Shown piece after piece: positions 55,858 through 64,000 of a stretch of 64,000 bases of DNA. Position 1 is the first letter of the stretch, and every line of letters begins with the position of its first letter. The stretch is from Tsuneonella mangrovi (GTDB lineage: Bacteria; Pseudomonadota; Alphaproteobacteria; Sphingomonadales; Sphingomonadaceae), in NCBI RefSeq assembly GCF_002269345.1, contig NZ_CP022889.1, forward strand, positions 124,001-188,000. Reading direction: 5' to 3'. The notes under the pieces were generated by a model. The model did not search any database, was not told the origin of the DNA, and was given only the letters and a program-made list of their open reading frames with translations. The position numbers were made by a program, and so were the translations under genes.

Positions 55858-57894
55858 CTACTGATCGAGGAAGCTGCGCATCTTGCGGCTGCGGCTCGGG
55901 TGCTTGAGCTTGCGCAGCGCCTTCGCTTCGATCTGGCGGATGCGTTCGCGAGTCACCGAGAACTGCTGGCCGACTTCTTCGAGCGTGTGATCGGTGTTCA
56001 TGCCGATGCCGAACCGCATACGCAGCACACGCTCCTCGCGCGGGGTGAGTGACGCCAAGACGCGGGTGACGGTTTCCTTGAGGTTCGACTGGATCGCGGC
56101 ATCGACCGGGATGATCGCGTTCTTGTCCTCGATGAAATCGCCGAGGTGCGAATCTTCCTCATCGCCGATCGGGGTTTCGAGGCTGATCGGCTCCTTGGCG
56201 ATCTTCATCACCTTGCGGACCTTTTCGAGCGGCATCGAGAGGCGCTCGGCCATTTCTTCCGGCGTCGGCTCGCGGCCCTGCTCGTGGAGGAATTGCCGGC
56301 TCGTGCGGACCAGCTTGTTGATCGTCTCGATCATATGCACCGGAATGCGGATCGTGCGCGCCTGGTCGGCGATCGAGCGGGTGATCGCCTGGCGGATCCA
56401 CCAGGTAGCATAGGTGCTGAACTTGTAGCCGCGGCGGTACTCGAACTTGTCGACCGCCTTCATCAGGCCGATGTTGCCTTCCTGAATAAGATCAAGGAAT
56501 TGCAGGCCCCTGTTGGTATATTTCTTGGCGATTGAAATCACCAGGCGCAGGTTCGCCTCGACCATTTCCTTCTTGGCGATGCGCGCCTCGCGTTCACCCT
56601 TCTGGACCATGTTTACGATCCGGCGGAACTCGGGCAGCGCCATGCCGGTCTGGCTGGCGATATCGGCGATCTCGGCGCGGATGCGCTCTACCGCTTCGGC
56701 CTCCTTATCGGCGAAGGCAGCCCATTTCTTGTCCTTCTTGGCGTTGGCGGTAAGCCACGCGTCATCGAGTTCGTTGCCGATATAGGCAGCAAGGAATTCG
56801 GTGCGCTTGACCTTGTGCCGCTCGGCCAGGCGAAGCATCTGTCCGCCGAGCGCAGTCAGACGGCGGTTGAAGGCATAAAGATTGTCGACCAGGAATTCGA
56901 TCTTGGTCGCGTGGAACTGCACGCTTTCGACCTCGGCGGTCAACTCTTCGCGGAGAGCTTCATACTTCTTTTCCTTGGCTGGCGAGAATTCATCGCCCTG
57001 GCCTAGAACCTCGACCCGTTCGGCCTGCAGCTTCTCGAACTTCTTGAACAGCTTGGTGATGCGTTCGAACCGTTCGAGCGCCTCGGGCTTCAGCGCGGCT
57101 TCCATCTGCGCGAGCGAGAGGGTGTTGTCTTCCTCGTCATCTTCCTCGCGGCGCTTGGACGAACCTTCCTCGCCATCCTCGTCGTCGCTGTCTTCGTCTT
57201 CGTGATCTTCGACTTCGTCGTCATCGCGGATCGAGGGGCCAGCGGTCGCTTCGGAAATTTCGCCGTCGTCGTCATCGTCCTCGGCGCCTTCCTCCATCTT
57301 GTCGACGGGCGGCTCCTTGGACAGCATGGCATCGAGATCGAGGATTTCGCGCAGTTGCATCTCTTCGTTGTTGAGCGCTTCGGACCATTGGATGATCGCA
57401 TGGAAGGTGATCGGGCTTTCGCACAGACCGATGATCATCGTGTCGCGTCCGGCCTCGATCCGCTTGGCGATGGCGATTTCGCCCTCGCGGCTGAGCAGTT
57501 CGACCGCGCCCATTTCGCGCAGGTACATCCGCACCGGATCGTCGGTGCGCTCGACGGTTTCCTTCTTCTTGGCGGCGGGCTTGGCCTTCTTGGCAGTCGC
57601 CGTTTCGTCTTCGTTGTCGTCGGACGCTCCCAGTTCCTCGACGTCGTCGTCGCTGTCACTGTCGTCCTCGGCGTCCTCGTCCTTCTCGACGATATTGACG
57701 CCCATCTCGCTGATCGCTGACATCACGTCCTCGATCTGCTCCGAAGAGAGCTGGTCTTGCGGGAGCGCCTCGTTGAGTTCGTCGACCGTCACGTAGCCGC
57801 GCCGCTTGGCGCGGGTAATCAGCTTCTTGATCGAAGCTTCGTTGAGATCGATGAGGGGGGCGTCGTCCTTGCCGTTGCCGTCGTCGCTTGCCAT
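55858..57894 (-). CDS. rpoD: RNA polymerase primary sigma factor (sigma-70)
   Basis: RpoD, 678 residues. Region 1.1 is at the N-terminus ([31 protein letters not shown]), followed by acidic low-complexity inserts ([29 protein letters not shown]) within the non-conserved region. Region 2 contains [20 protein letters not shown] and [20 protein letters not shown], region 3 TNRTSR-type helix [16 protein letters not shown], and region 4 ends with [25 protein letters not shown]. The ATG at 57894 lies 11 bases after the dnaG stop, as in the classical dnaG-rpoD pair. The TTG at 57909 is an unlikely alternative. Confidence 0.97.
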   Translation of the reverse strand: MASDDGNGKDDAPLIDLNEASIKKLITRAKRRGYVTVDELNEALPQDQLSSEQIEDVMSAISEMGVNIVEKDEDAEDDSDSDDDVEELGASDDNEDETATAKKAKPAAKKKETVERTDDPVRMYLREMGAVELLSREGEIAIAKRIEAGRDTMIIGLCESPITFHAIIQWSEALNNEEMQLREILDLDAMLSKEPPVDKMEEGAEDDDDDGEISEATAGPSIRDDDEVEDHEDEDSDDEDGEEGSSKRREEDDEEDNTLSLAQMEAALKPEALERFERITKLFKKFEKLQAERVEVLGQGDEFSPAKEKKYEALREELTAEVESVQFHATKIEFLVDNLYAFNRRLTALGGQMLRLAERHKVKRTEFLAAYIGNELDDAWLTANAKKDKKWAAFADKEAEAVERIRAEIADIASQTGMALPEFRRIVNMVQKGEREARIAKKEMVEANLRLVISIAKKYTNRGLQFLDLIQEGNIGLMKAVDKFEYRRGYKFSTYATWWIRQAITRSIADQARTIRIPVHMIETINKLVRTSRQFLHEQGREPTPEEMAERLSMPLEKVRKVMKIAKEPISLETPIGDEEDSHLGDFIEDKNAIIPVDAAIQSNLKETVTRVLASLTPREERVLRMRFGIGMNTDHTLEEVGQQFSVTRERIRQIEAKALRKLKHPSRSRKMRSFLDQ

Positions 57895-57905
57895 CTGGTC
57901 CAGTA

Positions 57906-59792
57906 TCAACCCGTGCTTTCGTCCGGTTGGCGGGGTTTATCCGCTGTCGGAACGTCTGAATCATCATGAGCCGCCTGCGCGGCCCGTTTGCTCGCCATTT
58001 GCCCTAGTCGCCGCTGATTTTCCAGCATTCGTTCCCTCAGGCGTTTTTGTTCGGCAAACGAACCTTCGGGATCGGCCTCGAACCGCGCCGTAGCTGCTTC
58101 GATAGCAGCCTCCAGCGCAGGTCTTTCGACCAGCAGCGATATGGCTTCAGCCAGAACCTCGCGCGCCTCTTGCGGATCGGTGCCTTCTCGCAGGAAGGCG
58201 AAACGGGTGTTATCCGGTGGCGGCGACAAGCCCTGTGGAGCCGATATGGGCGTTTCGCTGCCGGGATCAAGCATTTCGGCCGCTTCAATCAACGAATCTA
58301 TTGCAGGACCGATTCTGCCGTCATGGTTGGCGAACCGATGGAGCTCGTCGGCATGGGCGAGAATCTGGTCAGGAAAGCGCAGGAGCCCGGCAATCACTGC
58401 CGCCGCCAGTCCGTCGCGCGCACCGCCACCGGTGACGGCCCTGAGGCGCGATGCTGCCTCTGGAGAAAGTGGCGGAGCGGCCGGCTTGGCGATCCCGCTT
58501 TTCCAGTCGCGTTGCGATCGGGCAGCGCGGGGCGGGAACGCGAAGGCGGAAAACTTCTCGAGAAGTTCGCGGCGGTAAAGCGCCTTGATGTCAGGGTGCT
58601 CGATCGTGTCGACATGGGTGAGGAGCCGGGCCTTCAGGCCGGCCTTGTCCTCCGGCGTGTTCAGCGGCTGGGCATTGCGCTCCGCCTCCCACAAAGTGTC
58701 GAGCAACGAGGCGGGGCTGGCGAGCAACTCCTCCATCGCCTTCGCGCCGCTTTGCTTGATCAGGTCGTCCGGATCGAGTCCGGTGGGCAAGCGGACAATC
58801 CCCAGCGAGTGGCCCGGCTGCAACAAGGGCAAAGCACGCTGGATCGCACGCATTGCTGCGCGCTGGCCCGCCGCGTCGCCGTCGAAGCACAGGATCGGCG
58901 TGTCGACCATGCGCCACAGCAGTGCGAGTTGCCGATCGGTGAGCGCGGTGCCCATCGGCGCGACCGCATCTTCCATCCCCGCTGCAGCGAGTGCGATCAC
59001 GTCCATGTAGCCTTCGACCACCACCATGCGCTTGGTCTGGCGGCTGGCCGGCCCGGCGCGGTGCAAGTTGTAGAGCGTGCGCCCCTTGTCGAACAGCGGA
59101 GTGTCGGGGCTGTTGAGATACTTGGGTGCCTTGCTGTCGGCCTGCAGGATCCGCCCGCCGAAGCCGATCACCCGGCCGCGCGCATCCTGGATCGGCAGCA
59201 TCAGCCGGTCGCGAAACCGATCGTAGGGTTCCTTGTCATCGACCGCGATGCGCAGGCCCGCCTCGATCAGCAGCGGTTCCTCGAACTGCGAGACCGCGGC
59301 CTTGAGCGCCTGCCGGTCGACCGGGGCATAGCCGAAGCCGAATCGCTCGATCGTGCGCGCATTGAACCCGCGCTTGGCGAGATACTCGCGGGCATGGCCC
59401 CCGCGTTCGCCTGCAAGGCTCGCGACGAACCACGCCTGCGCCGCCTCGCACACATCATTGAGCGTCGCGCGCTGTTCGGCCTGCTGCGCTGCGCGCGGAT
59501 CGGGGGCGGGGACTTCCATCCCGGCTTCGGCGGCGAGTTCCTTCACTGCATCCATGAACGACAGCCCGCGCTGGTCCGTCATCCACCGGATCACGTCGCC
59601 GTGCGCCCCGCAACCGAAGCAGTGGTAGAACCCTTTTTGATCGGAAACCGTGAAGCTTGGCGTCTTCTCATTGTGGAATGGGCAGCACGCCTTCCATTCG
59701 TGTCCCGCCTTCTGCAGCTTGGTCGTGCGGCCGATAACGCTCGAAAGCGTCACCCGCGCACGCAGTTCATCAAGCCATTGGGGTGAGAGCAT
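57906..59792 (-). CDS. dnaG: DNA primase
   Basis: DnaG, 628 residues, makes RNA primers for replication. The N-terminal zinc-binding CHC2 motif is visible as Cys37, His40, Cys58 and Cys61 in CCPFHNEK and [10 protein letters not shown]. The catalytic TOPRIM region includes [16 protein letters not shown] and [13 protein letters not shown] DnaB-interaction C-terminal domain follows, with low-complexity ends. The stop lies just before rpoD, and the start shares a base with the upstream GIY-YIG gene stop (TGATG). Confidence 0.96.
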   Translation of the reverse strand: MLSPQWLDELRARVTLSSVIGRTTKLQKAGHEWKACCPFHNEKTPSFTVSDQKGFYHCFGCGAHGDVIRWMTDQRGLSFMDAVKELAAEAGMEVPAPDPRAAQQAEQRATLNDVCEAAQAWFVASLAGERGGHAREYLAKRGFNARTIERFGFGYAPVDRQALKAAVSQFEEPLLIEAGLRIAVDDKEPYDRFRDRLMLPIQDARGRVIGFGGRILQADSKAPKYLNSPDTPLFDKGRTLYNLHRAGPASRQTKRMVVVEGYMDVIALAAAGMEDAVAPMGTALTDRQLALLWRMVDTPILCFDGDAAGQRAAMRAIQRALPLLQPGHSLGIVRLPTGLDPDDLIKQSGAKAMEELLASPASLLDTLWEAERNAQPLNTPEDKAGLKARLLTHVDTIEHPDIKALYRRELLEKFSAFAFPPRAARSQRDWKSGIAKPAAPPLSPEAASRLRAVTGGGARDGLAAAVIAGLLRFPDQILAHADELHRFANHDGRIGPAIDSLIEAAEMLDPGSETPISAPQGLSPPPDNTRFAFLREGTDPQEAREVLAEAISLLVERPALEAAIEAATARFEADPEGSFAEQKRLRERMLENQRRLGQMASKRAAQAAHDDSDVPTADKPRQPDESTG

Positions 59793-60172
59793 CAGTTGTC
59801 TGCCCGCTTGGTGTCTCGACTACGCTCGATACGAACGGAATGGGAATGACTGCCACAACAGCCGTTCGCCTCGAGCGAAGTCGAGAGGCGCTCGCGCGGA
59901 GGTTTCGAATAGAACGAGAGCTTGCCCCAGTCTCCTGCAGCAAGCGCCTCCTTCTTTGCGCGCGACCATTTTTTGATCCGCAACTCGCTTGCGAGGGCTT
60001 CTTCGCGCGTAGGAAATTCGTCTGCCCAGATTAGCTCCACCGGGCGACGGGCGGAGGTGAATCTGCAAAATCCGCCCACGCTGTGTTCGGCGATGCGCCG
60101 TTCCAGGTCATCGGTGTGCCCCGTGTAGTATACCCCATCGGCGCATTCGAGGATGTAACACCAGAAGGGCAT
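59792..60172 (-). CDS. GIY-YIG nuclease-domain protein with a repeat-derived C-terminus
   Basis: A 126-residue protein with the GIY-YIG fold: CYILECADGVYYTGHTDDLERR at the N-terminus and the Arg/Glu region FCRFTSARRPVELIW, IKKWSRAKKEAL. It is a COG2827-type predicted nuclease that usually ends at about 90-95 residues. Here the last about 32 residues (from RERLSTSLEANG to the end) are encoded by an inverted pair of palindromic repeats. The gene overlaps dnaG by one base. Biological function of the family is unknown. Confidence 0.85.
   Translation of the reverse strand: MPFWCYILECADGVYYTGHTDDLERRIAEHSVGGFCRFTSARRPVELIWADEFPTREEALASELRIKKWSRAKKEALAAGDWGKLSFYSKPPRERLSTSLEANGCCGSHSHSVRIERSRDTKRADN
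59811..59891. repeat. Inverted pair of REP-like palindromic repeats
   Basis: Plus-strand copy at 59811-59839 (gtgtctcgactacgctcgat then acgaacgga) and an opposing copy at 59862-59891 (ccgttcgcctcgagcgaagt then cgagaggcgc), separated by 22 bases. The two share the core tctcgact-cgctcga-cgaacgg in opposite orientation and can fold into one long hairpin. A third copy is at 60191. The unit overlaps the 3' end of the GIY-YIG gene. Confidence 0.85.
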
Positions 60173-60190
60173 CGGTTAGTCCAAGGCAAC

Positions 60191-60219
60191 GTGTCTCGAC
60201 TACGCTCGACACGAACGGT
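60191..60219 (+). repeat. REP-like palindromic repeat, third copy
   Basis: The sequence gtgtctcgactacgctcgac followed by acgaacggt is almost identical to the copy at 59811, differing at about two positions. A degenerate opposing partner (aagtcgagagg) is at about 60254-60264. It lies between the GIY-YIG gene and the YqeY-like gene, upstream of the GIY-YIG start. Confidence 0.8.
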
Positions 60220-60277
60220 GAAAGGGTAGCCAGTGTGCCCCTAGCACACAGCTAAGTCGAGAGGAGTCAGGTGCGCC

Positions 60278-60730
60278 TCAGGAAAGCGCTTCCTTCACCC
60301 AGCCGCTGGCCTTGCTCATGTCGAGCTGGGTGCCGTGGCGGGCCTTCAGTTCGCCCATCACGCGGCCCATGTCCTTCATGCTTTCCGCACCGAGTTCGGC
60401 CTTGATCGCGGCAATCTTCTCCTTGGTCTCCGCCTCGCTCATCTGCTGGGGAAGAAACTCCTCGATCACCGCCAGCTCGCCCGCTTCCTTGTCGGCCAGC
60501 TCGTCGCGGCCGCCGTCGCGGTACATCTGGATCGATTCGCGGCGCTGCTTGGCCATTTTCTGCAGCACGTCGATGATCACCGCATCGTCGTCGCCCTGGG
60601 CCTTGCCGGTGCGCAGTTCGATGTCGCGATCCTTCACCTTGGCGAGAATCAGCCGCACGGCGGCGAGGCGTTCCTTGTCGCCGCCCTTCATGGCTGCAAT
60701 CTGGGCCTGCTTGAGATCGTCGCGGAGCAT
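60278..60730 (-). CDS. GatB/YqeY domain-containing protein
   Basis: A 150-residue YqeY-type protein, related to the C-terminal tRNA-binding domain of GatB but of unknown role. The N-terminal MLRDDLKQAQIAAMKGGDKE, RLILAKVKDRDIELR, EFLPQQMSEAE and the end segment MGRVMGELKARHG are typical. In many proteobacteria the yqeY gene lies near rpoD/dnaG, as here. It is divergent from carA with a 149-bp gap. Confidence 0.92.
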   Translation of the reverse strand: MLRDDLKQAQIAAMKGGDKERLAAVRLILAKVKDRDIELRTGKAQGDDDAVIIDVLQKMAKQRRESIQMYRDGGRDELADKEAGELAVIEEFLPQQMSEAETKEKIAAIKAELGAESMKDMGRVMGELKARHGTQLDMSKASGWVKEALS

Positions 60731-60879
60731 GGTTTTCGGTCTTTCTGTGTGGATAGGTTGCGTTGCCGGTGCGCTTAGCCGGAATATTCGCGATTGGACA
60801 GGTTGACGGCTCGGCCAACCGCGCCTAGCGGCTGGGTCTTAGCGACATCGCCGGAAACCCCTGACTCGGAGCGCCCCCA

Positions 60880-62061
60880 ATGGCCGACCCCGCAAACACT
60901 CGCGCGCAACCCGACGGCGCGACGGGAGTCCTCGTCCTGGCCGACGGATCGGTGATCTGGGGCAAGGGCTTCGGAGCCACCGGCAGCGCGGTGGGCGAAG
61001 TGTGCTTCAACACCGCGATGACCGGCTACGAGGAAGTGATGACCGATCCTTCCTACGCCGGGCAGATCGTCACATTCACCTTCCCGCATATCGGCAATGT
61101 CGGCGCGAATGCCGAAGACGTCGAATCGCAGGTCGAGGGCGCAGTCGGCTGCGTGGTGCGCGAGGCAGTCACCCCGGCCTCCAATTTCCGCGCCGAGCAG
61201 GAGTTCGGCGACTGGCTGGCGAAGGCGGGCAAAATCGGCCTTTCCGGCGTCGATACCCGTGCGCTCACCCGCCGCATCCGCCTGTCCGGCGCGCCCAATG
61301 CCGTGATCGCGCATGAGCCGAGCGGCAAGTTCGATATCCCAGCGCTGCTTCGGCGCGCGCAGGAATGGCAGGGGCTGGAGGGGATGGACCTCGCCGTGCG
61401 CGTCACGCGCGAAGCGGGCGAGAAATGGGGCGGCGGCCCGTGGGCGCTCGGCCAGGGTTATTCGCGCGCGGCGTGGGAGAACCGGCCGCACGTGGTCGCA
61501 ATCGACTACGGCGCGAAAGACAATATCTTCCGCAATCTCGTGAAAGCGGGCGCGCGGGTGACAGTGGTCCCGGCGAAAACCTCGCTGGAGGATATCCTCG
61601 CCCTAGAGCCCGACGGCGTGTTCCTTTCCAATGGCCCCGGCGACCCGGCGGCAACCGGCGAATATGCGGTGCCGGTGATCAAGGCGCTGCTCGAGCGGGA
61701 CGTGCCACTGTTCGGTATCTGCCTCGGTCACCAGATGCTTGGCATCGCGGCGGGGGCAAAGACGGTGAAGATGCACCAGGGCCACCGCGGCGCGAACCAT
61801 CCGGTCCAGCGTGTCGGGGAAGGGTGGGGCGAGACCACCGGCCTCGTCGAGATCACCAGCATGAACCACGGCTTCGCGGTCGATGCCGATACGCTGCCTG
61901 CGGGGGTCGAGCAGACCCACGTGAGCTTGTTCGACGGATCCAATTGCGGGATTTCCATCAGCGGCAAGCGCGCGTTCGGGGTGCAGTATCACCCGGAGGC
62001 GAGCCCGGGGCCGCAGGACAGCTTCTACCTGTTCGAGAAGTTCGTGGGGATGTTGGGGTGA
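60880..62061 (+). CDS. carA: Carbamoyl-phosphate synthase small subunit
   Basis: CarA, 393 residues, glutaminase subunit of carbamoyl-phosphate synthetase for arginine and pyrimidine synthesis. The N-terminal GVLVLADGSVIWGKGFGA and GYEEVMTDPSYAGQIVTFT start the family domain. The class I amidotransferase domain has the nucleophile Cys281 in FGICLGHQMLG, and the His-Glu pair lies in QYHPEASPG. Its stop overlaps the next gene start (TGATG). A clean ribosome site is not obvious upstream of the ATG. Confidence 0.96.
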   Translation: MADPANTRAQPDGATGVLVLADGSVIWGKGFGATGSAVGEVCFNTAMTGYEEVMTDPSYAGQIVTFTFPHIGNVGANAEDVESQVEGAVGCVVREAVTPASNFRAEQEFGDWLAKAGKIGLSGVDTRALTRRIRLSGAPNAVIAHEPSGKFDIPALLRRAQEWQGLEGMDLAVRVTREAGEKWGGGPWALGQGYSRAAWENRPHVVAIDYGAKDNIFRNLVKAGARVTVVPAKTSLEDILALEPDGVFLSNGPGDPAATGEYAVPVIKALLERDVPLFGICLGHQMLGIAAGAKTVKMHQGHRGANHPVQRVGEGWGETTGLVEITSMNHGFAVDADTLPAGVEQTHVSLFDGSNCGISISGKRAFGVQYHPEASPGPQDSFYLFEKFVGMLG

Positions 62062-62687
62062 TGCCCCTCTTTGGCGATCTTGAAGATGATATCTTGGGGC
62101 GCTTGCTCTCGGTCAGTGGCGATGACCGGGGGGCTTTCCACTTTTATGATGCGATTGAGCCAGGAAACAAGCAAAGAAGCGAGGTTGAAGACGCACTTGC
62201 TCGCCTGAAAGAAGGCGGAATGATCAACTTCGACGAACCCTTGTTGGGAGTTCAGCTGAACAAGGCAAATCTGCGCGTTACGCAAGCGGGCCGGGTGCAA
62301 TGCCTTCTTAATGAAGGGCGTATCCTAAGGACGGTGATTGCTGGGACGAGTGAATCGATCTTGGATGTAGCCGCGTCGTTCCAAAGGCTTCGTGACGAAA
62401 CCGAAACTGTCGACAGTTCACAATGGACTGGCCTGACACAAAGGATTGGCAATGAACGAATTGCCAAAATTCGCGAGAATACTGCTGCACTTATCTTGAC
62501 GATCGAGCAGGCGGAGATGCCTGACCGCGACCGGCAAAATGCGTTGAGTCGAGCCAGAGCTTTGGATGATTTGGTTCAAGCCCCTGATCCACCTTGGCGT
62601 ATAATTTTGGACATTCTCAACTCCGCACCTCTGACAGCTTTTCTCAATTCTGCAGCAATCATCACCATCATTCATTCGGTATTCTAA
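62061..62687 (+). CDS. Unknown protein inserted between carA and carB (winged-helix-like N-terminus)
   Basis: A 208-residue protein that matches no family I recognise. The N-terminal about 80 residues ([40 protein letters not shown]) have the helix-helix-wing order of a small winged-helix domain. The middle is helical ([31 protein letters not shown]), and the last 18 residues ([18 protein letters not shown]) are hydrophobic. Bases and codons are visibly AT-richer than in carA and carB. Start overlaps the carA stop (TGATG) and stop overlaps the carB start (TAATG), so the gene is co-translated with both subunits. Neither neighbour is interrupted. Confidence 0.75.
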   Translation: MPLFGDLEDDILGRLLSVSGDDRGAFHFYDAIEPGNKQRSEVEDALARLKEGGMINFDEPLLGVQLNKANLRVTQAGRVQCLLNEGRILRTVIAGTSESILDVAASFQRLRDETETVDSSQWTGLTQRIGNERIAKIRENTAALILTIEQAEMPDRDRQNALSRARALDDLVQAPDPPWRIILDILNSAPLTAFLNSAAIITIIHSVF

Positions 62688-64000
62688 TGCCCAAACGCGC
62701 TGACATCTCCTCCATCCTCGTAATCGGCGCCGGGCCGATCGTTATCGGCCAGGCCTGCGAGTTCGACTATTCGGGCACGCAGGCGATCAAGGCGCTGAAG
62801 GAGGAGGGCTACCGGGTGATCCTGGTGAACTCCAACCCGGCGACGATCATGACCGATCCCGAGTTTGCCGACGCGACATATGTCGAGCCGATCACGCCAG
62901 CGATCGTCGAGAAGATCATCGAGAAGGAGCGGCCCGATGCCGTCCTGCCGACGATGGGCGGGCAGACCGCGCTCAACTGCGCGCTGGCGCTGGCGAGCAA
63001 CGGGACGCTGGAGAAATACGGCGTCCAGATGATCGGTGCGGATGCCGATGCGATCGACAAGGCCGAAAACCGCCAGCGGTTCCGCGAGGCGATGGACAAG
63101 ATCGGGCTGGAAAGCGCGCGCAGCGGCGTCGCCAACACGGTCGAGGAAGCCTACGCGGTGCTCGAACGCACCGGACTGCCCGCGATCATCCGCCCGAGCT
63201 TCACACTGGGCGGCACCGGCGGCGGTATCGCCTACAACAAGGCCGAGTTCGAGCGGATCGTGCGCGAAGGGCTCGACGCCTCGCCCACAACCGAAGTGCT
63301 GATCGAGGAATCGCTGCTCGGGTGGAAGGAATACGAGATGGAGGTGGTGCGCGATCGCCACGACAACGCCATCATCGTCTGCGCGATCGAAAACGTCGAT
63401 CCGATGGGCGTCCACACCGGGGATTCGATCACTGTCGCCCCGGCGCTGACGCTGACCGACAAGGAATACCAGATCATGCGCAGCGCCAGCATCGCCTGCC
63501 TGCGCGAAATCGGGGTCGAAACCGGCGGCTCGAACGTGCAGTTCGCGGTCAATCCGAAGGATGGCCGCCTGATCGTGATCGAGATGAACCCGCGGGTCAG
63601 CCGTTCCTCGGCGCTGGCGTCGAAAGCGACCGGGTTTCCCATCGCGCGCGTCGCGGCGAAGCTGGCGGTTGGCTACACGCTCGACGAGATCACCAACGAG
63701 ATCACCGGCGCGACGCCGGCGAGCTTCGAGCCGACGATCGACTACGTCGTCACCAAGATCCCGCGCTTCGCGTTCGAGAAGTTCAAGGGCACCGAGGCTA
63801 CGCTGTCGACCGCGATGAAATCGGTCGGCGAAGTGATGGCGATCGGCCGCAACTTCCAGGAATCGGTGCAAAAGGCGCTGCGCGGGCTCGAAACCGGGCT
63901 CGACGGGTTCAACCGCCAGGTCGGGCTGGAAGGGGCGACCAGGGACGCGATCACCGCTGCGCTCGCGCGCCGCACGCCCGATCGGCTGCTCAACGTTGCG
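62687..64000 (+). CDS. carB: Carbamoyl-phosphate synthase large subunit, 3' truncated by window end
   Basis: N-terminal 438 codons of CarB, the synthetase subunit that joins bicarbonate, ammonia and ATP. It starts with [20 protein letters not shown] and shows the first ATP-grasp domain motifs ([62 protein letters not shown]). The ATG at 62687 shares the last base of the preceding stop codon. The reading frame is open through the last base of the window. Confidence 0.96.
   Translation, partial: MPKRADISSILVIGAGPIVIGQACEFDYSGTQAIKALKEEGYRVILVNSNPATIMTDPEFADATYVEPITPAIVEKIIEKERPDAVLPTMGGQTALNCALALASNGTLEKYGVQMIGADADAIDKAENRQRFREAMDKIGLESARSGVANTVEEAYAVLERTGLPAIIRPSFTLGGTGGGIAYNKAEFERIVREGLDASPTTEVLIEESLLGWKEYEMEVVRDRHDNAIIVCAIENVDPMGVHTGDSITVAPALTLTDKEYQIMRSASIACLREIGVETGGSNVQFAVNPKDGRLIVIEMNPRVSRSSALASKATGFPIARVAAKLAVGYTLDEITNEITGATPASFEPTIDYVVTKIPRFAFEKFKGTEATLSTAMKSVGEVMAIGRNFQESVQKALRGLETGLDGFNRQVGLEGATRDAITAALARRTPDRLLNVA

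Noticed and set aside
62684-63871. A 395-codon open frame on the minus strand
   Set aside because: It is antisense to carB; carB itself has clear ATP-grasp motifs and continues out of the window.

Overview
This is a high-GC, gene-dense chromosomal window. It most likely comes from an alphaproteobacterium of the order Sphingomonadales, of the Erythrobacter/Qipengyuania/Altererythrobacter type. That placement rests on family recognition and gene order: an XrtA exopolysaccharide cluster, alphaproteobacterial RNase E and sigma-70 with long acidic inserts, COQ4-family ubiquinone biosynthesis, a dnaG-rpoD pair and an RF2 gene with no programmed frameshift. No tRNA or rRNA genes, insertion sequences, prophage genes or CRISPR arrays were seen. 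The last gene (carB) and the first (a tyrosine autokinase) are cut by the window ends.

Layout. 1-9964 is the distal half of an exosortase-A (XrtA) exopolysaccharide/protein-sorting operon: autokinase, outer-membrane protein, AAA ATPase, polysaccharide deacetylase, FemAB-like protein, glycosyltransferase, exosortase fused to an EpsI domain, and amidotransferase. It is followed by a stand-alone RpfF-like (DSF signal synthase) crotonase. 11-28 kb holds mostly housekeeping genes: pirin, ZapE, thioesterase, sdhB, a methyltransferase, RNase E, a murein amidase, PBP1a, a peroxiredoxin, prfB, a lipoprotein-like methyltransferase and a large flavin oxidoreductase with an extra Cys cluster. leuA (26.4-28.1 kb) is preceded by a leucine-rich leader peptide and alternative hairpins that look like an attenuator. 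28.4-30.4 kb carries UDP-galactopyranose mutase and a family 2 glycosyltransferase.

30.4-34.1 kb is a branched-chain amino acid block (ilvC, ilvN, a tiny membrane protein, ilvB), with a strong terminator hairpin just upstream of ilvB. 34-42.7 kb contains miaA/serB head to head, a COQ4-family gene, a nitroreductase, purL, two small membrane proteins, xseB-ispA-coaD. 42.8-48.4 kb contains a periplasmic cyclophilin and a queuosine-related run: queA, an ABC exporter pair, a DUF481 outer-membrane protein and tgt. 48.4-50.5 kb has a divergent accessory pair, an HxE-type Fe/2-oxoglutarate oxygenase and a sulfotransferase-like protein. 50.5-60.7 kb is again housekeeping: rpsD, chorismate mutase, trmJ, nrdR, glyA, rpiB, a PilZ-like/HTH regulator, rpoD, dnaG, a GIY-YIG protein with a repeat-derived tail, and a YqeY-like protein. 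The window ends with carA and carB, between which an AT-richer unknown gene (winged-helix-like N-terminus, hydrophobic C-terminus) is inserted with overlapping start and stop codons.

The most noteworthy points are the leuA attenuator with its 15-residue leader peptide, the unknown gene embedded in carAB, the coupled small membrane ORF between ilvB and ilvN, the DSF synthase next to the XrtA locus, the oxygenase/sulfotransferase-like pair, and the palindromic repeat that forms the end of the GIY-YIG gene. All functional calls come from reading the sequence and from family knowledge; no database search was run.
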